A stretch of 64,000 bases of DNA, from assembly GCA_963763215.1 (NCBI GenBank), contig CAVXNX010000023.1, positions 380,100 to 444,099 of the forward strand, given 5' to 3'. Position numbers and translations under genes: made by a program. Below the pieces are notes generated by a model. That model was given only the letters and a program-made list of their open reading frames with translations, was not told where the DNA came from and did no database searches. How positions within the stretch are numbered: the first letter of the stretch is position 1; every line of letters starts with the position of its first letter. The DNA comes from DASQZK01 sp963763215. GTDB lineage: Bacteria > Bacteroidota > Bacteroidia > Bacteroidales > GCA-2748055. Of the stretch, positions 46,566 to 56,471 are shown piece by piece.

Positions 46566-47583
46566 TCAGGAGATGATTTCAATCCAGCCGAACGGATCGG
46601 GAATGTCGCCATTCTGAATTCCGGTGAGCTTCTCATAAAGTTTGGTGCAGACCGGGCCCGGATTGCCGTCTTTGCTGATCTGGTAAATTTTATTCATGTC
46701 GGGGTCGACAATCTTACCAATCGGGCTGATGACGGCGGCAGTGCCGCATGCGCCGGCCTCGTCGAATTCTGCGAGCTCTTCGACCGGTACCGGTCTTTTT
46801 TCGACCTGCATCCCCATGCTCGCGGGCAATATCCTGTAAACTCTTGTTGGTCACGGAAGGAAGGATGGACCTGGAATCGGGAGTGACGTAAGTGTTTCCT
46901 TTGATGGCGAAGAAATTGGCCGGACCTGCCTCGTCGATGAATTTCTTTTCACAGGCATCAAGATAAAGAGCGGTGCCGTAACCTTCCTCGTGGGCCTTAT
47001 CGAGGGAAGAGAGGCTTGCGGCATAATTTCCCCCGACTTTAATATGACCGGTTCCCCGTGGGGCCGCACGGTCAAAATCCCGGCAGATCATGATATTTAC
47101 GGGTTTGAAACCTTCCTTAAAATACGGTCCGACAGGCATGACGAATACCATGAACATGTATTCTTTCGCAGGCTTAACGCCGATTTCAGGACTGGTACCA
47201 ATGAGAAGGGGTCTGATATACAGCGATGCTCCCTGCCCATAGGGGGGGACAAATTTTTTATTCAGCTGGATGGCTTTGATAATGGCTGAATGGAAGAGAT
47301 CCTCGGGAACAACAGCCAGTTTAATTCCTTCTGCAGAAGACTTCATCCTTTTGGCATTCTCCGGCCATCTGAAGATCCTTATTTTGCCGTCTTTTCCCAT
47401 GAAAGCCTTCATGCCTTCAAAGGCTTCCTGTCCATAATGCAGGCAGGTGGCTGAGATGTGAATGTTCATGTATTGGGAAGAGGAGACTTCCAGCTCGCCC
47501 CATTTCCCGTCCCGGTAATAGCATCTGACATTATATTCGGTCGGTCTGTAACCGAAGCCCAGGTTCTTCCAGTCTAATTCCAT
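46566..47583 (-). CDS. ilvE: Branched-chain amino-acid aminotransferase (one frameshift)
   Basis: ATG 47583 (MELDWKNLGFGYRPTEYNVRC) is chosen; the frame extends 12 codons further upstream without support. About 338 aa after one G is removed from the GGGG run near 46817, which joins SLQDIAREHG to MQVEKRPVPVEEL. The PLP lysine lies in HIKVGGNYAAS; the cofactor cup GACGTAAVISPIG is in the second frame. It catalyses the last step of Leu/Ile/Val synthesis. As a conserved single enzyme, the break is probably a sequencing indel. The gap to the cyclase stop is 93 bases. Confidence 0.95.
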
Positions 47584-47676
47584 AGTCGTATAAAAATTGA
47601 TTAACAAACGGAACTTCAAAAGTACTGAAAAGCCTTCAGTACGGCAAGTTTCAGGGAGATGTTTTAGAATGGTTTA

Positions 47677-50600
47677 TTACCAGTTGTCCTCCTGGATTTT
47701 TTTGATCTGTTCATCGGCACTGATTTCCCTCAGGCGCTTTGCCCCGGCCGTGAAGTAGTCATGATGGCCAAGGATGGAGATCTGAAGTTCCTTCCATTCG
47801 CGGATTTCCATGGGTTTGTGGTATTCGTTGTATTCCAGGAAAAGCAGTTTGTAGAGATTGATATAATCGACCCTGCCAAGGTACTCCAGGCTGGTGTCGG
47901 CCATGATCTCTTCCAGGAGATTGCGGGGCGCATGCGGCCATTTTGATGAGAGGATGAGATTGGAGATCAGATTGGTCTGCTTTTCCGAATAGAAATAGTC
48001 CTGCAGCACCTCCATGGCGATCGCCGCGGCCTGCTTTTCCGGGTTTTCAACTGAACTGATATAGCCCAGCGGGGCGAGCAGGCTTGCTGTCCGGATCATG
48101 AGCGTCTCCTCGAGGTCCAGATCTTCCGCTTTGCATAACAGACCTGCATGACTGTAAACCTGGCGGGCCTGGGCGGCATTGTGGAAGTACATGCCACGCG
48201 GAAGCTCCGCCTCGAGCCTGTCGAAGGTATATTCTTCCAGGTCGGTGAGCCTCAGCAACTGAAGCCGGAGGAAAAATTTGCGGTTAGGGATACCTGCCAG
48301 ATTGATCGACAGTTCGGGCCTCAGCCCTTTCACGAAATACATGTCGATATTTCCTTTGTATTTGACAGGAAGTTTGCCCCGGTATTCACAGATGAAATAA
48401 TCCCGGATGAGATTGTAGGTGGTTCCGGAAACGTTGACCTTCCCGGCCTTGCCCGACGATTCCATCCGGCTCGCCGTATTGACCGTATCACCCCAGATAT
48501 CGTACGACCGCTTCTTCTGGCCGATGGTCCCGGCGATCACCGGACCGGAATGAATGCCGATCCGCAGATCCCAGATATCGACATTGGTCTTCCTCAGATG
48601 CTTCATGTACTGCTGCATCTCAAGGGCCGCGAGCACAACCTCGATCGGATTGGTGCTGTTTTTCCTGGGAATGCCTCCGGCAGCCATATAGGCATCTCCG
48701 ATGGTCTTGATCTTTTCAATGTTGTATTTTTCCACCACGGAATCAAAATGAAAGAAAAATTTATCAAGCTCGTCGATCAGCTTTTCCGGGTTCATCTGTT
48801 CGGCAATTTGGGTGAAGCCCTGAATATCCGAAAACAAGACGGTCGCCATTTCGTATTTGTCCCATTTTGTTTTTTTGACCTTTTTATCCTCATCAAGGGT
48901 GGTCACAAATTCATAAGGTTTATTTCCGGGATAGACGTCTCCGGAAGTTTGCGGTTCCGGAATGGGTTCCGCGCTGATCGCGGCTTCTTTATGGAGATTC
49001 AGGCGGTAAGACTTATAAAAGATGAACAGGACGATGAATCCGGCTGCCGAATAGATGATCCAGGCATACCATGCCCGGTAGAACGGGAGGTTTTATGGTG
49101 AACCGGATGTCGGCAGGAGCGGACAGAACCCCACTGCTGTTGATAAACCGTGTTTTTAGCCGGAAATTCCCTTCTTTGAGGCCGGTCAACCGTAGGACGT
49201 TCCCGCTATCGCCAGCCCGACCACCCGGATGCACGTCACCGATCTGAAACTGGTGCTTTTTCATTCCGGGGATAAAATCCGTCGTGCTGTAAATCAGGGT
49301 GAGGTCGTGGTTTTTAAAAGGGATGTTGTCCAGCCGTTCACGGATCATCGACCGGGCCATATCGTAGGGCATCGCGTTCAGGAGGGTATCCTGACCGGCG
49401 ATGATCCCCGTCAGGACCGGAGAATAGGTTCTCTCCCGGGATGAGGGGGATAAACTGACTGAACATAACCGGCCGTTGCCGGAAAGAAGAAAGACCTTAT
49501 TATCCCAGGCCTTCATCCGGATGGCCGACGGAATGATTCCTCCGGGAATGGCCAACAGAATAAGCGAATCATTCCTGTCATCATAGAGATAGATGGCGGC
49601 ATCCTCCCAGTCGTTCCCTGCGGCCAGGACCAGGTGGTCGCGGTCGGTTGCCAGCACGGCAGTGACCGGACTGTGCAACAGGTCGATATGGGCCTCCGGG
49701 ATAAGGGTGTCATGCTGCACATTGAAGCCCAGGATCGTATTCCCGGCCAGAAGGTGCGGCTTCCTCTTCCACAGGAACACCGACGCGACTTCCCGTCCTG
49801 TGGGTAAAGGGATCCTGGAACTGGCGCGCCATGCCCGTTGAAGTATCGAGGATGCTCAGCGTATTCCCCGAAACGGAATAGACCCTGTCGTTGTCGGGAA
49901 GGAAAAGCCCGGGGGCCGCCGGGGTTTTAAAAAACCGGGAGGAGGAAAAACCGCTTTCATGGGTGAGGACCCAGAATCCGCTATCGGCGGCTGAGACGAG
50001 ATTGCCACTGACCGGGTCGGCCTGGATGTCCCCTCCGGGAGTGAACGGGATGGTAGCCGGCTTATGATTTCCGGTCCTGTAGATCATATTGTCGGTGCAG
50101 GCGAGTAAGTCATCTTTGGCGGTGATCAGCCTGACCACCGGATCCGGGGTCAGGAGAAGACGCCCGGAAGAGGTAAAGAGCCCGTGGCCGGTGGCAAGGA
50201 ACAGGGTGTCGTTGAAGATGGCAAAATCGTCCAGGTCATTGCTGAAACGGTCAACCGGAACATCAGTGACGGCTGCGGGATAATCGAACGTATGAATGGA
50301 ATGATCCTGTACAAGCCAGACCTGTCCGTAGGGCGACCGCACAAGCTTGGTCTCCGAATTTTTCCGGAAGGGCAGTCCATTTATCCGGGCCAGGACCCGT
50401 CCGTTAAGATCGGTGAGATAAACCGACAGGTCGCTGTCAAGGATATAGACGTGTCCGTGCCCGTCACAGATAAAGTCGGTGACATCACCGGAAAGGTCTG
50501 TGCCCCATGTCGCTGGGCTGTCCATCCCGGAGGAAAGGGAGATGAAACGGTGTTCCCGGGTCATGAAAGCGAGGTATCCACCAGGAATGCTCCGGTAGAT

Positions 50601-51209
50601 GACCTTTTCAGGCAATCCGGGATGAAAGATCAGGGAATCGGGAGCACCGGCAGGGGTCCCGGACCCATCAGAAGTAAGAATCAGCAGGTTCTGCCCGTTG
50701 CCTTCAAGGCGCGACCCCATAGGCAAAGGTTTAAATCCGGTTCCCGGGTCATTGGTTAAAACGAAAATTTTTTCACCGGCATTGATGAAAATAAAGTCAC
50801 CATGGCTCCGGAGCTGGCTGATGCCGGCACTTGCGGGTAAAGTTGCGACACGCAGCGTTTTGTACTCAAGAGAGGAATCCGTCGTCACCGTCCCAAAACC
50901 TTCCCCGTCGGCATAACAGATCCGGTGGTCGAGGGTGGCGGTCAGAAAGGTTTTGCCGTGGGTTGAAACATAATTCCACGATGTTCCGTTAAACACGGAT
51001 ATCCGGTGATCTGAGGAGAGGTAGAGAATGCCCTTGTCATCGAAAGCGATATCCTGGATTTTATGGTATTTGAAATAGTCGGGAAGAACGATCCTGCCGG
51101 TTCCCGGGTCTTCACCCTGAAAAACCGTATCCATCGGAGCTGCCTGGCCGGCGTGCAATACGAAAAAGCACGCCAAAATAATGCCCCTCAAACTGGATAA
51201 AGCGTTCAT
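47677..51209 (-). CDS. Receptor-type adenylate cyclase with propeller sensor and degenerate HD domain (two frameshifts)
   Basis: About 1177 aa. Signal peptide, then about 680 residues with propeller-like repeats (DIAFDDKGILYLSSDHRISV, DFICDGHGHVYILDSD), a Y_Y_Y-like segment, and one membrane helix (FYRAWYAWIIYSAAGFIVLF). A class III cyclase domain follows: metal aspartate in LFSDIQGF, substrate lysine in KIKTIGDAY, aspartate in YDIWGDTVNTASR with the transition-state Asn and Arg, so all catalytic residues are present and the Lys/Asp pair points to ATP. The last 200 residues resemble an HD phosphohydrolase domain, but its metal-binding residues are replaced (FHNAAQ, LLAPLGY). Breaks lie near 49780-49750 and 49090. 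It precedes ilvE. Confidence 0.85.
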
Positions 51210-51245
51210 TTAATTTATACCTTGTACGGTGATTCGGATGTGAGC

Positions 51246-51253
51246 CAAATTTA
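51246..51253 (-). promoter_or_regulatory. Candidate -7 box for the adenylate cyclase gene
   Basis: On the minus strand TAAATTTG fits TAnnTTTG, 36 bases before the cyclase ATG, in the 90 bp divergent gap to usp. No clear -33 box. Confidence 0.38.
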
Positions 51254-51299
51254 GTCAAATAATTATAATATTAACACTAACCCATAAATCCCCGGTCAA

Positions 51300-52136
51300 A
51301 TGGAAAAGATAAATAAACCCCTTATCGTACCCTGGGATTTTACTGAAGTAGCTGAGAATGCCTATGCCCATGCCGTCAAGATTGCACGGTTGATCTCACA
51401 CGAGATCATCCTGTTGCATATTGTTGAACGCAAAAAGGATATTGAACCTGCGCTTGAAAAGCTGAAAACCCGGGCCGGTGAGATGATGGCGGCCTCGGGA
51501 ATCACGACGCTGCCAATGATCAGGTCAGGGAATATTTTTAACGCGATCCGGGAAGTGGCCCACGAAAATAAGGCGGAGATGGTCGTGATGGGTACTCATG
51601 GACGAAAGGGCATGCAGAAACTCACCGGCAGCTGGGCGCTCAAAGTGATCGCCAAATCCAAAGTTCCCTTCGTGGTTGTCCAGGATAAGCCAAAAGACGA
51701 CCAGATCAGGAAAATTCTCTTTCCGATTGACTTCAAAAGTTCAACAAAAGAAAAGGTGAACTGGATTTACTATTTGTCGAAGCACTTCAATTCCCGATTC
51801 ATTCTTCTCAAACGCAAGGCTTCAGACCGGGGCTTCAGGCGAAAAATTGTCTCCAATCTCGTCTACACGGAGACCTTCCTTAAAAACAACGATATCGAGT
51901 ACGAAATTCATACGGCCGTAGGAAAGAAATCCTTTGAGAAGGAAACCGTTGAATTTGCCCGGGAAGCCGGGGTGAATATGATTCTGGTGCTGGTCACGAG
52001 AGATATCGGATTTTTTGATTATATCATTGCCGCTAAAGAACAGTATATCATTGCCAATCCCGAAGGCATTCCCGTGATGTGCCTGAATCCGAAACCGGCC
52101 AAACTGTCTTCAGGTTTCAGGGCTTCCGGCGGATAA
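51300..52136 (+). CDS. Tandem universal stress protein (UspA family)
   Basis: 278 aa, two Usp units (about 1-145 and 150-270). The first holds the ATP-binding pattern G-x2-G-x9-G-S in MGTHGRKGMQKLTGSWA; in the second this pattern is lost (VTRDIGFFDYIIAAKEQYII), so only one unit probably binds ATP. Bacteroidota often carry such one-active, one-degenerate tandem proteins. It is divergent from the cyclase gene and lies upstream of rdgB. The role is in general stress tolerance; the precise partner is unknown. Confidence 0.92.
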   Translation: MEKINKPLIVPWDFTEVAENAYAHAVKIARLISHEIILLHIVERKKDIEPALEKLKTRAGEMMAASGITTLPMIRSGNIFNAIREVAHENKAEMVVMGTHGRKGMQKLTGSWALKVIAKSKVPFVVVQDKPKDDQIRKILFPIDFKSSTKEKVNWIYYLSKHFNSRFILLKRKASDRGFRRKIVSNLVYTETFLKNNDIEYEIHTAVGKKSFEKETVEFAREAGVNMILVLVTRDIGFFDYIIAAKEQYIIANPEGIPVMCLNPKPAKLSSGFRASGG

Positions 52137-52291
52137 ATACAGCATTAGCCAGGCCTTTTATGTACCCAGTGAACCGCAAAGGTTCATCTCCAACCGGGTC
52201 TGAACCGCAAAGTTTTTTAAATTTTGCAGGCGCTTTCCCGGGAAATGATGATCTTTGCGGTTCATTCGTTAATACACCAATACACCATTTG

Positions 52292-52897
52292 ATGGAACTG
52301 GTTTTTGCAACAAACAATCTGCATAAATTGCAGGAAATAAGGAATCTTGTGAGTGAAGGCTGCCTCATTAAAAGCCTTTCCGATGTCGGGATCTCGACCT
52401 CCATACCCGAAGATTATCCGACTCTTGAAGAGAATGCAGCACAAAAAGCCTGGTATATCTACAATCAATCGGGACTGAACTGTTTTGCCGATGATACCGG
52501 CCTCGAAGTGGATGCCCTTGGTGGCGAGCCGGGCGTGTATTCGGCCAGGTATTCACGCATAGGAGACCTTGTCTTTCCCGAAATGGACGTGGTGGCGGGA
52601 AACATTCATAAACTCGTGCTCAGATTGAAGGAAAAAACGGACCGGACTGCGCGGTTCAGGACGGTGATCTCACTGATTATCAATGGGGAAGAATTTGCTT
52701 TTGAAGGAAGGGTGGAGGGAAGGATCATCGATACGCCACGGGGAAAACTCGGCTTTGGATATGATCCGGTTTTCGTTCCCGACGGATATCAGCAAACCTT
52801 TGCCGAAATGGATCTTTCAGAGAAAAACCGGATCAGCCACCGGGCAAGGGCAATGAAGAAACTCGTCGGTTTCCTGGAGGAACGGACGTCACACTGA
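52292..52897 (+). CDS. rdgB: RdgB/HAM1 family XTP/dITP diphosphatase
   Basis: ATG 52292 (MELVFATNNLHKLQEIRN) is the family start; a longer frame reaching back into usp is rejected. 201 aa. Motifs FATNNLHKLQEI, CFADDTGLEVDALGGEPGVY, RARFRT-like basic strand, and GKLGFGYDPVFVPDG are all present, ending with the SHRARAMKKL motif. It removes non-canonical purine triphosphates such as dITP and XTP. Confidence 0.96.
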   Translation: MELVFATNNLHKLQEIRNLVSEGCLIKSLSDVGISTSIPEDYPTLEENAAQKAWYIYNQSGLNCFADDTGLEVDALGGEPGVYSARYSRIGDLVFPEMDVVAGNIHKLVLRLKEKTDRTARFRTVISLIINGEEFAFEGRVEGRIIDTPRGKLGFGYDPVFVPDGYQQTFAEMDLSEKNRISHRARAMKKLVGFLEERTSH

Positions 52898-53010
52898 TTT
52901 CCGGTTACCCTGCTGCGGGCCGTTCCCGTTCAGCTTTCATTTTTCCAGGTATGGCCGGGCCGACGAGAGATAATTGGATGACATGGATAATATCTGAATG
53001 AATTTTCCGT

Positions 53011-53264
53011 AATTAGTGTCAGAAAGAAAACTCGATGACCCTTCGGCTTCGCTCAGGGACAGGTCAATTCGATGAACGAAGAACTTTTCGGATGGTGGTA
53101 AGGCAGGCAAAAGGCCCTTATTGCGAAAGTCACTGAATATTAAATTTATACATAGGGGCCTTTTGCCTGCCTTACCACCATCCGAAAAGTTCACCCTCTT
53201 GAATGAAGTCATCGGTCCCTGAGCGGAGCCGAAGGGTCATCGAGTTTTCTTGCAAGCACTAATT
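53011..53264. repeat. 254 bp palindromic element upstream of porZ (family B, copy 2)
   Basis: The ends are TTAGTGTCAGAAAGAAAAC on the left and the inverse of TTAGTGCTTGCAAGAAAAC on the right. Both occur in the 30.7 kb element. Inside, CCCTTCGGCTTCGCTCAGGG opens a long inverted repeat (53040-53240) whose inner arms contain AACTTTTCGGATGGTGGTAA and its inverse, around a short AT-rich centre. It lies 20 bases before the porZ start and ends the rdgB intergenic space. Confidence 0.86.
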
Positions 53265-53284
53265 AGTTAATAAAACTGCTGACC

Positions 53285-55574
53285 GTGAATAAAATCCTTC
53301 TAAGCCTGGCAGGTCTGCTGCTTATGCTCAAGGTCAGTTCACAGGGCCCGTTGGGAACGTGGACGAGCTATCTGCCATATAACAAGGGGCTTTCACTCGC
53401 CATCACCGAAAATCGTATCTTCTGCTCCACCACCGGCGGATTGTTTTATTATGATAAAGCTGACAACAGCATCCAGAAATTTTCCAAGGAAGACGGCCTG
53501 TCGGATTTCGAGATCTCCACACTTGGGTATTGTGTTGCAACGGGCACACTCATCGTCGCCTATTCTGATGCCAATCTGGATTTGATCACTGGAAACCAGA
53601 TCTTTAACCTTCCGGATATCAAACGCAAGCAAATCCTGGGAGATAAACAGATCAATGATATCCATTTCATTGGCTCCGATGCCTATCTTGCCTGTGGATT
53701 TGGCATCGTGAAACTGGATGTGGCCAGGAGGGAAATCCGCGAGACTTACCTGATCGGCAGCGAGGGCATGCCGGTTAAGGTCAATTCCATAACCCACCTG
53801 AACGATGAACTTTACGCGGCCACCGACCAGGGTTTGTATGTGGCCAGCCTGAACTCGCCTAACCTGATCGACTTCAGGAACTGGCAGAGGATCACGGAGA
53901 TTCCTGAAAGCGGGTACCGGGTCACCAGTCTTGCCGCGGCAGGAAGTCATCTCTTCGCAAACCTGGTTGAGGACCAGTCTTCGCGCGATGTGGTTTACGT
54001 CTACGATGGGCAGAACTGGCAGATGTTCCAGGACTATGAAGGAGTGATCGTGAACCATTTGTCGTCGCACGGGAAAAAGTCTCGTGGTTTGCGTGGGAAA
54101 ATCCGTGCAGATCATCGATGAATCCGGGAACATGGTCCGTGAAGTGAATAGCGGCAATCCCCAATTCGCTGAGCTCGCCACCGACGAAACCCTCTGGATT
54201 GCCGATAAAGGTCTCGGGCTGGTGAGGAGCCGCCCTGGTGAAGATCTTTTCTCCGTTCATCCAAACGGTCCATACGATCTGAATGTCGTTTCTCTTGAAG
54301 ATGTCAACAGCACGCTTATCGGTGTTGGGGGAGGGTTCAGCGCCTCTCTGAACAACCTTTACCGGACGGCTTTTGTGTACCGGTTCCGGGATAAATCGTG
54401 GAATAACTGGATCTCTAACGAATACAGGGATCCTGTAGCCATCGCCATCGACCCCGATGATGCTTCTCACTATTTCATCGGTACATGGGGATATGGCCTG
54501 CTCGAATTTAAGGATAATAGCTTCTCGACCTCCTACAACGAGAATAACAGCTCCCTGCAAACGATCATCCCCAATGATAAGTTTATCCGCATTGGCGGAC
54601 TTGCCTTCGACAGCCGGAAAAATCTCTGGGTGCCGAACTCCGGGGTCAACAGCCCCGTTTCCGTTCTCAAAAACGACGGAACGTGGAAGAGCTTTGCCAT
54701 TGGAAAAGCGGTGAATTCAAACAATATCGGAAAGATCATCGTAACCCGCGATGACGTTATCTGGATGCTCCTGCCAGGGGGCAACGGGATTTTTGTCTAT
54801 GACTATAACGGGACGATCGACAACATGGATGATGACCAGTACCGGCGGTTGTCGGTCGTGGATAAGAACGGGAAACTCATCACCAACGACGTGGAATCGA
54901 TCGCTGAGGACCGACAGGGAAATATCTGGCTCGGAACCAACCAGGGGGTTCTGGTTTATTACAGTCCTTCACGTGTCTTCACTGATAACCTTTTCTATGC
55001 CAGCCAGGTTTATGTTCCCCGGAACGACGGTACCTCCAATGCGGATCTCCTCCTGGTGACAGAAACCGTCACGTCCATTAAGGTCGACGGGGCTGACCGG
55101 AAATGGTTCGGCACGAAAAACGGGGGGGTGTTCCTCGTTTCCGAAGACGGGACAAAACAAATCCATTCCTTCAACACCGATAACAGTCCCCTTCTTTCAA
55201 ATTCCATTACCGATATGGCCATCGATGACAAGACAGGGGAAGTGTTTTTCGGCACCTACAACGGGATCATCTCTTACATCAGCGATGCCACCGGGCCCAA
55301 CCAGACATTCAGTGATGTCTATGTTTACCCCAATCCCGTGAGGCCCGGGTATCAGGGGGATATCGTGATCAACGGACTGGTTGAAAGTACCTACGTGAAA
55401 ATTACCGACCTGAACGGCAACCTTGTTTATGAAACCATGTCCCAGGGTGGAACAGCCGTCTGGAACGGAAAAAACCTTCGCGGCGACAGGGTCAGCACCG
55501 GCGTTTACCTGGTGTTTTGCACCAACGAGGACGGATCCCTGACCCATGTCACTAAATTGATGTTCATTCATTGA
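53285..55574 (+). CDS. porZ: Type IX secretion system protein PorZ-like (frameshifted)
   Basis: GTG 53285 is the start (signal peptide KILLSLAGLLLMLKVSSQ). About 763 aa after repair near 54075-54083, where one or two missing bases separate HLSSHGKK from VVCVGKSVQIID. Two beta-propeller-like regions with reg_prop-type blades (LGTWTSYLPYNKGLSLAIT, FYYDKADNSIQKFSKEDGLS, NIWLGTNQGVLVYYS) are followed by a C-terminal sorting-type domain (DVYVYPNPVRPGYQGDIVIN … GVYLVF). This is the architecture of PorZ, which acts with PorU/V/Q in the attachment complex that anchors T9SS cargo. Bacteroidetes porZ genes are often followed by recO, as here. Confidence 0.9.
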
Positions 55575-55577
55575 TCT

Positions 55578-56303
55578 ATGCTTGAAAAGACAAGGGCTAT
55601 CGTTCTGCACCACATCAAATTTGGTGAGTCAAGCCTGATCACGCACATGTTTACCGAACGGTTCGGCCGGAAATCCTTCATCATGAAGGGCGTTAGGGGA
55701 AGGAAAACCCGGATGAAAGCCAACCTTGTGCAGCCCCTGTTTATTCTTAACATTGAGTTTTACGACAAAGAAAAGCAGGAACTACAACTGGTGAAGGAAT
55801 TTTCACTTGCCGAAAATTTCAGTCATTTTCCTTATGATGTCCATAAAAGCGCCCAGGCCATGTTTATGGCCGAGGTCCTGTACAAATCCCTTCGGCAGGA
55901 AGAACCTGACCAGGCCATGTTCGATTTTCTGCAGAATTCTTTCAGGTATTTTGACCTGCAAACGGAAGGTGCTGCAAATTTTCACCTTCTTTTCCTGATC
56001 AAGCTCACCCGGTTTTTAGGCATCCTTCCACTGAACGACAATTCATCCGATCGGTCCATTTTCGATATCCGTGAAGGAACCTTCCATGAAGATATGCCCT
56101 TTCATTTTCATTTTCTGGAGAGAGAAAGCGCCAGGAGACTTGCTAAGTTACTGGAAATGAACTATGAGGAAGGGTCTGCGGTCCGGTTTTCACATCATGA
56201 ACGCAATGCGTTGCTCGATGAAATATTGAGCTTTTATTCTTATCATCATTTTAAGCTCGATAACCTGAATTCACTCAGCGTATTAAAAGATTTGTTCCAC
56301 TAG
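55578..56303 (+). CDS. recO: DNA repair protein RecO
   Basis: 241 aa. N-terminal OB domain with EKTRAIVLHHIKFGESSLI, then SFIMKGVRGRKTRMKANLVQP and the helical C-terminal part, lacking the zinc-binding cysteines as is common in this phylum. It loads RecA at gaps in recombinational repair. The start lies three bases after the porZ stop, so they are co-transcribed. Confidence 0.94.
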   Translation: MLEKTRAIVLHHIKFGESSLITHMFTERFGRKSFIMKGVRGRKTRMKANLVQPLFILNIEFYDKEKQELQLVKEFSLAENFSHFPYDVHKSAQAMFMAEVLYKSLRQEEPDQAMFDFLQNSFRYFDLQTEGAANFHLLFLIKLTRFLGILPLNDNSSDRSIFDIREGTFHEDMPFHFHFLERESARRLAKLLEMNYEEGSAVRFSHHERNALLDEILSFYSYHHFKLDNLNSLSVLKDLFH

Positions 56304-56471
56304 CCGATTAACCATCCAAAGGCAGAACCCCGAGGGGAAAACGCCGTATAAGATCAAAGAATTGTCTATTTTAGAAGCGCTTTATACCGAAAAAGGAGTG
56401 AAGTAACCCATTCCGGAGTGTAAAGGCCAATGCAAGAAACCGTTAAGATCGGTTCAGAGTAAAATTGTTTT

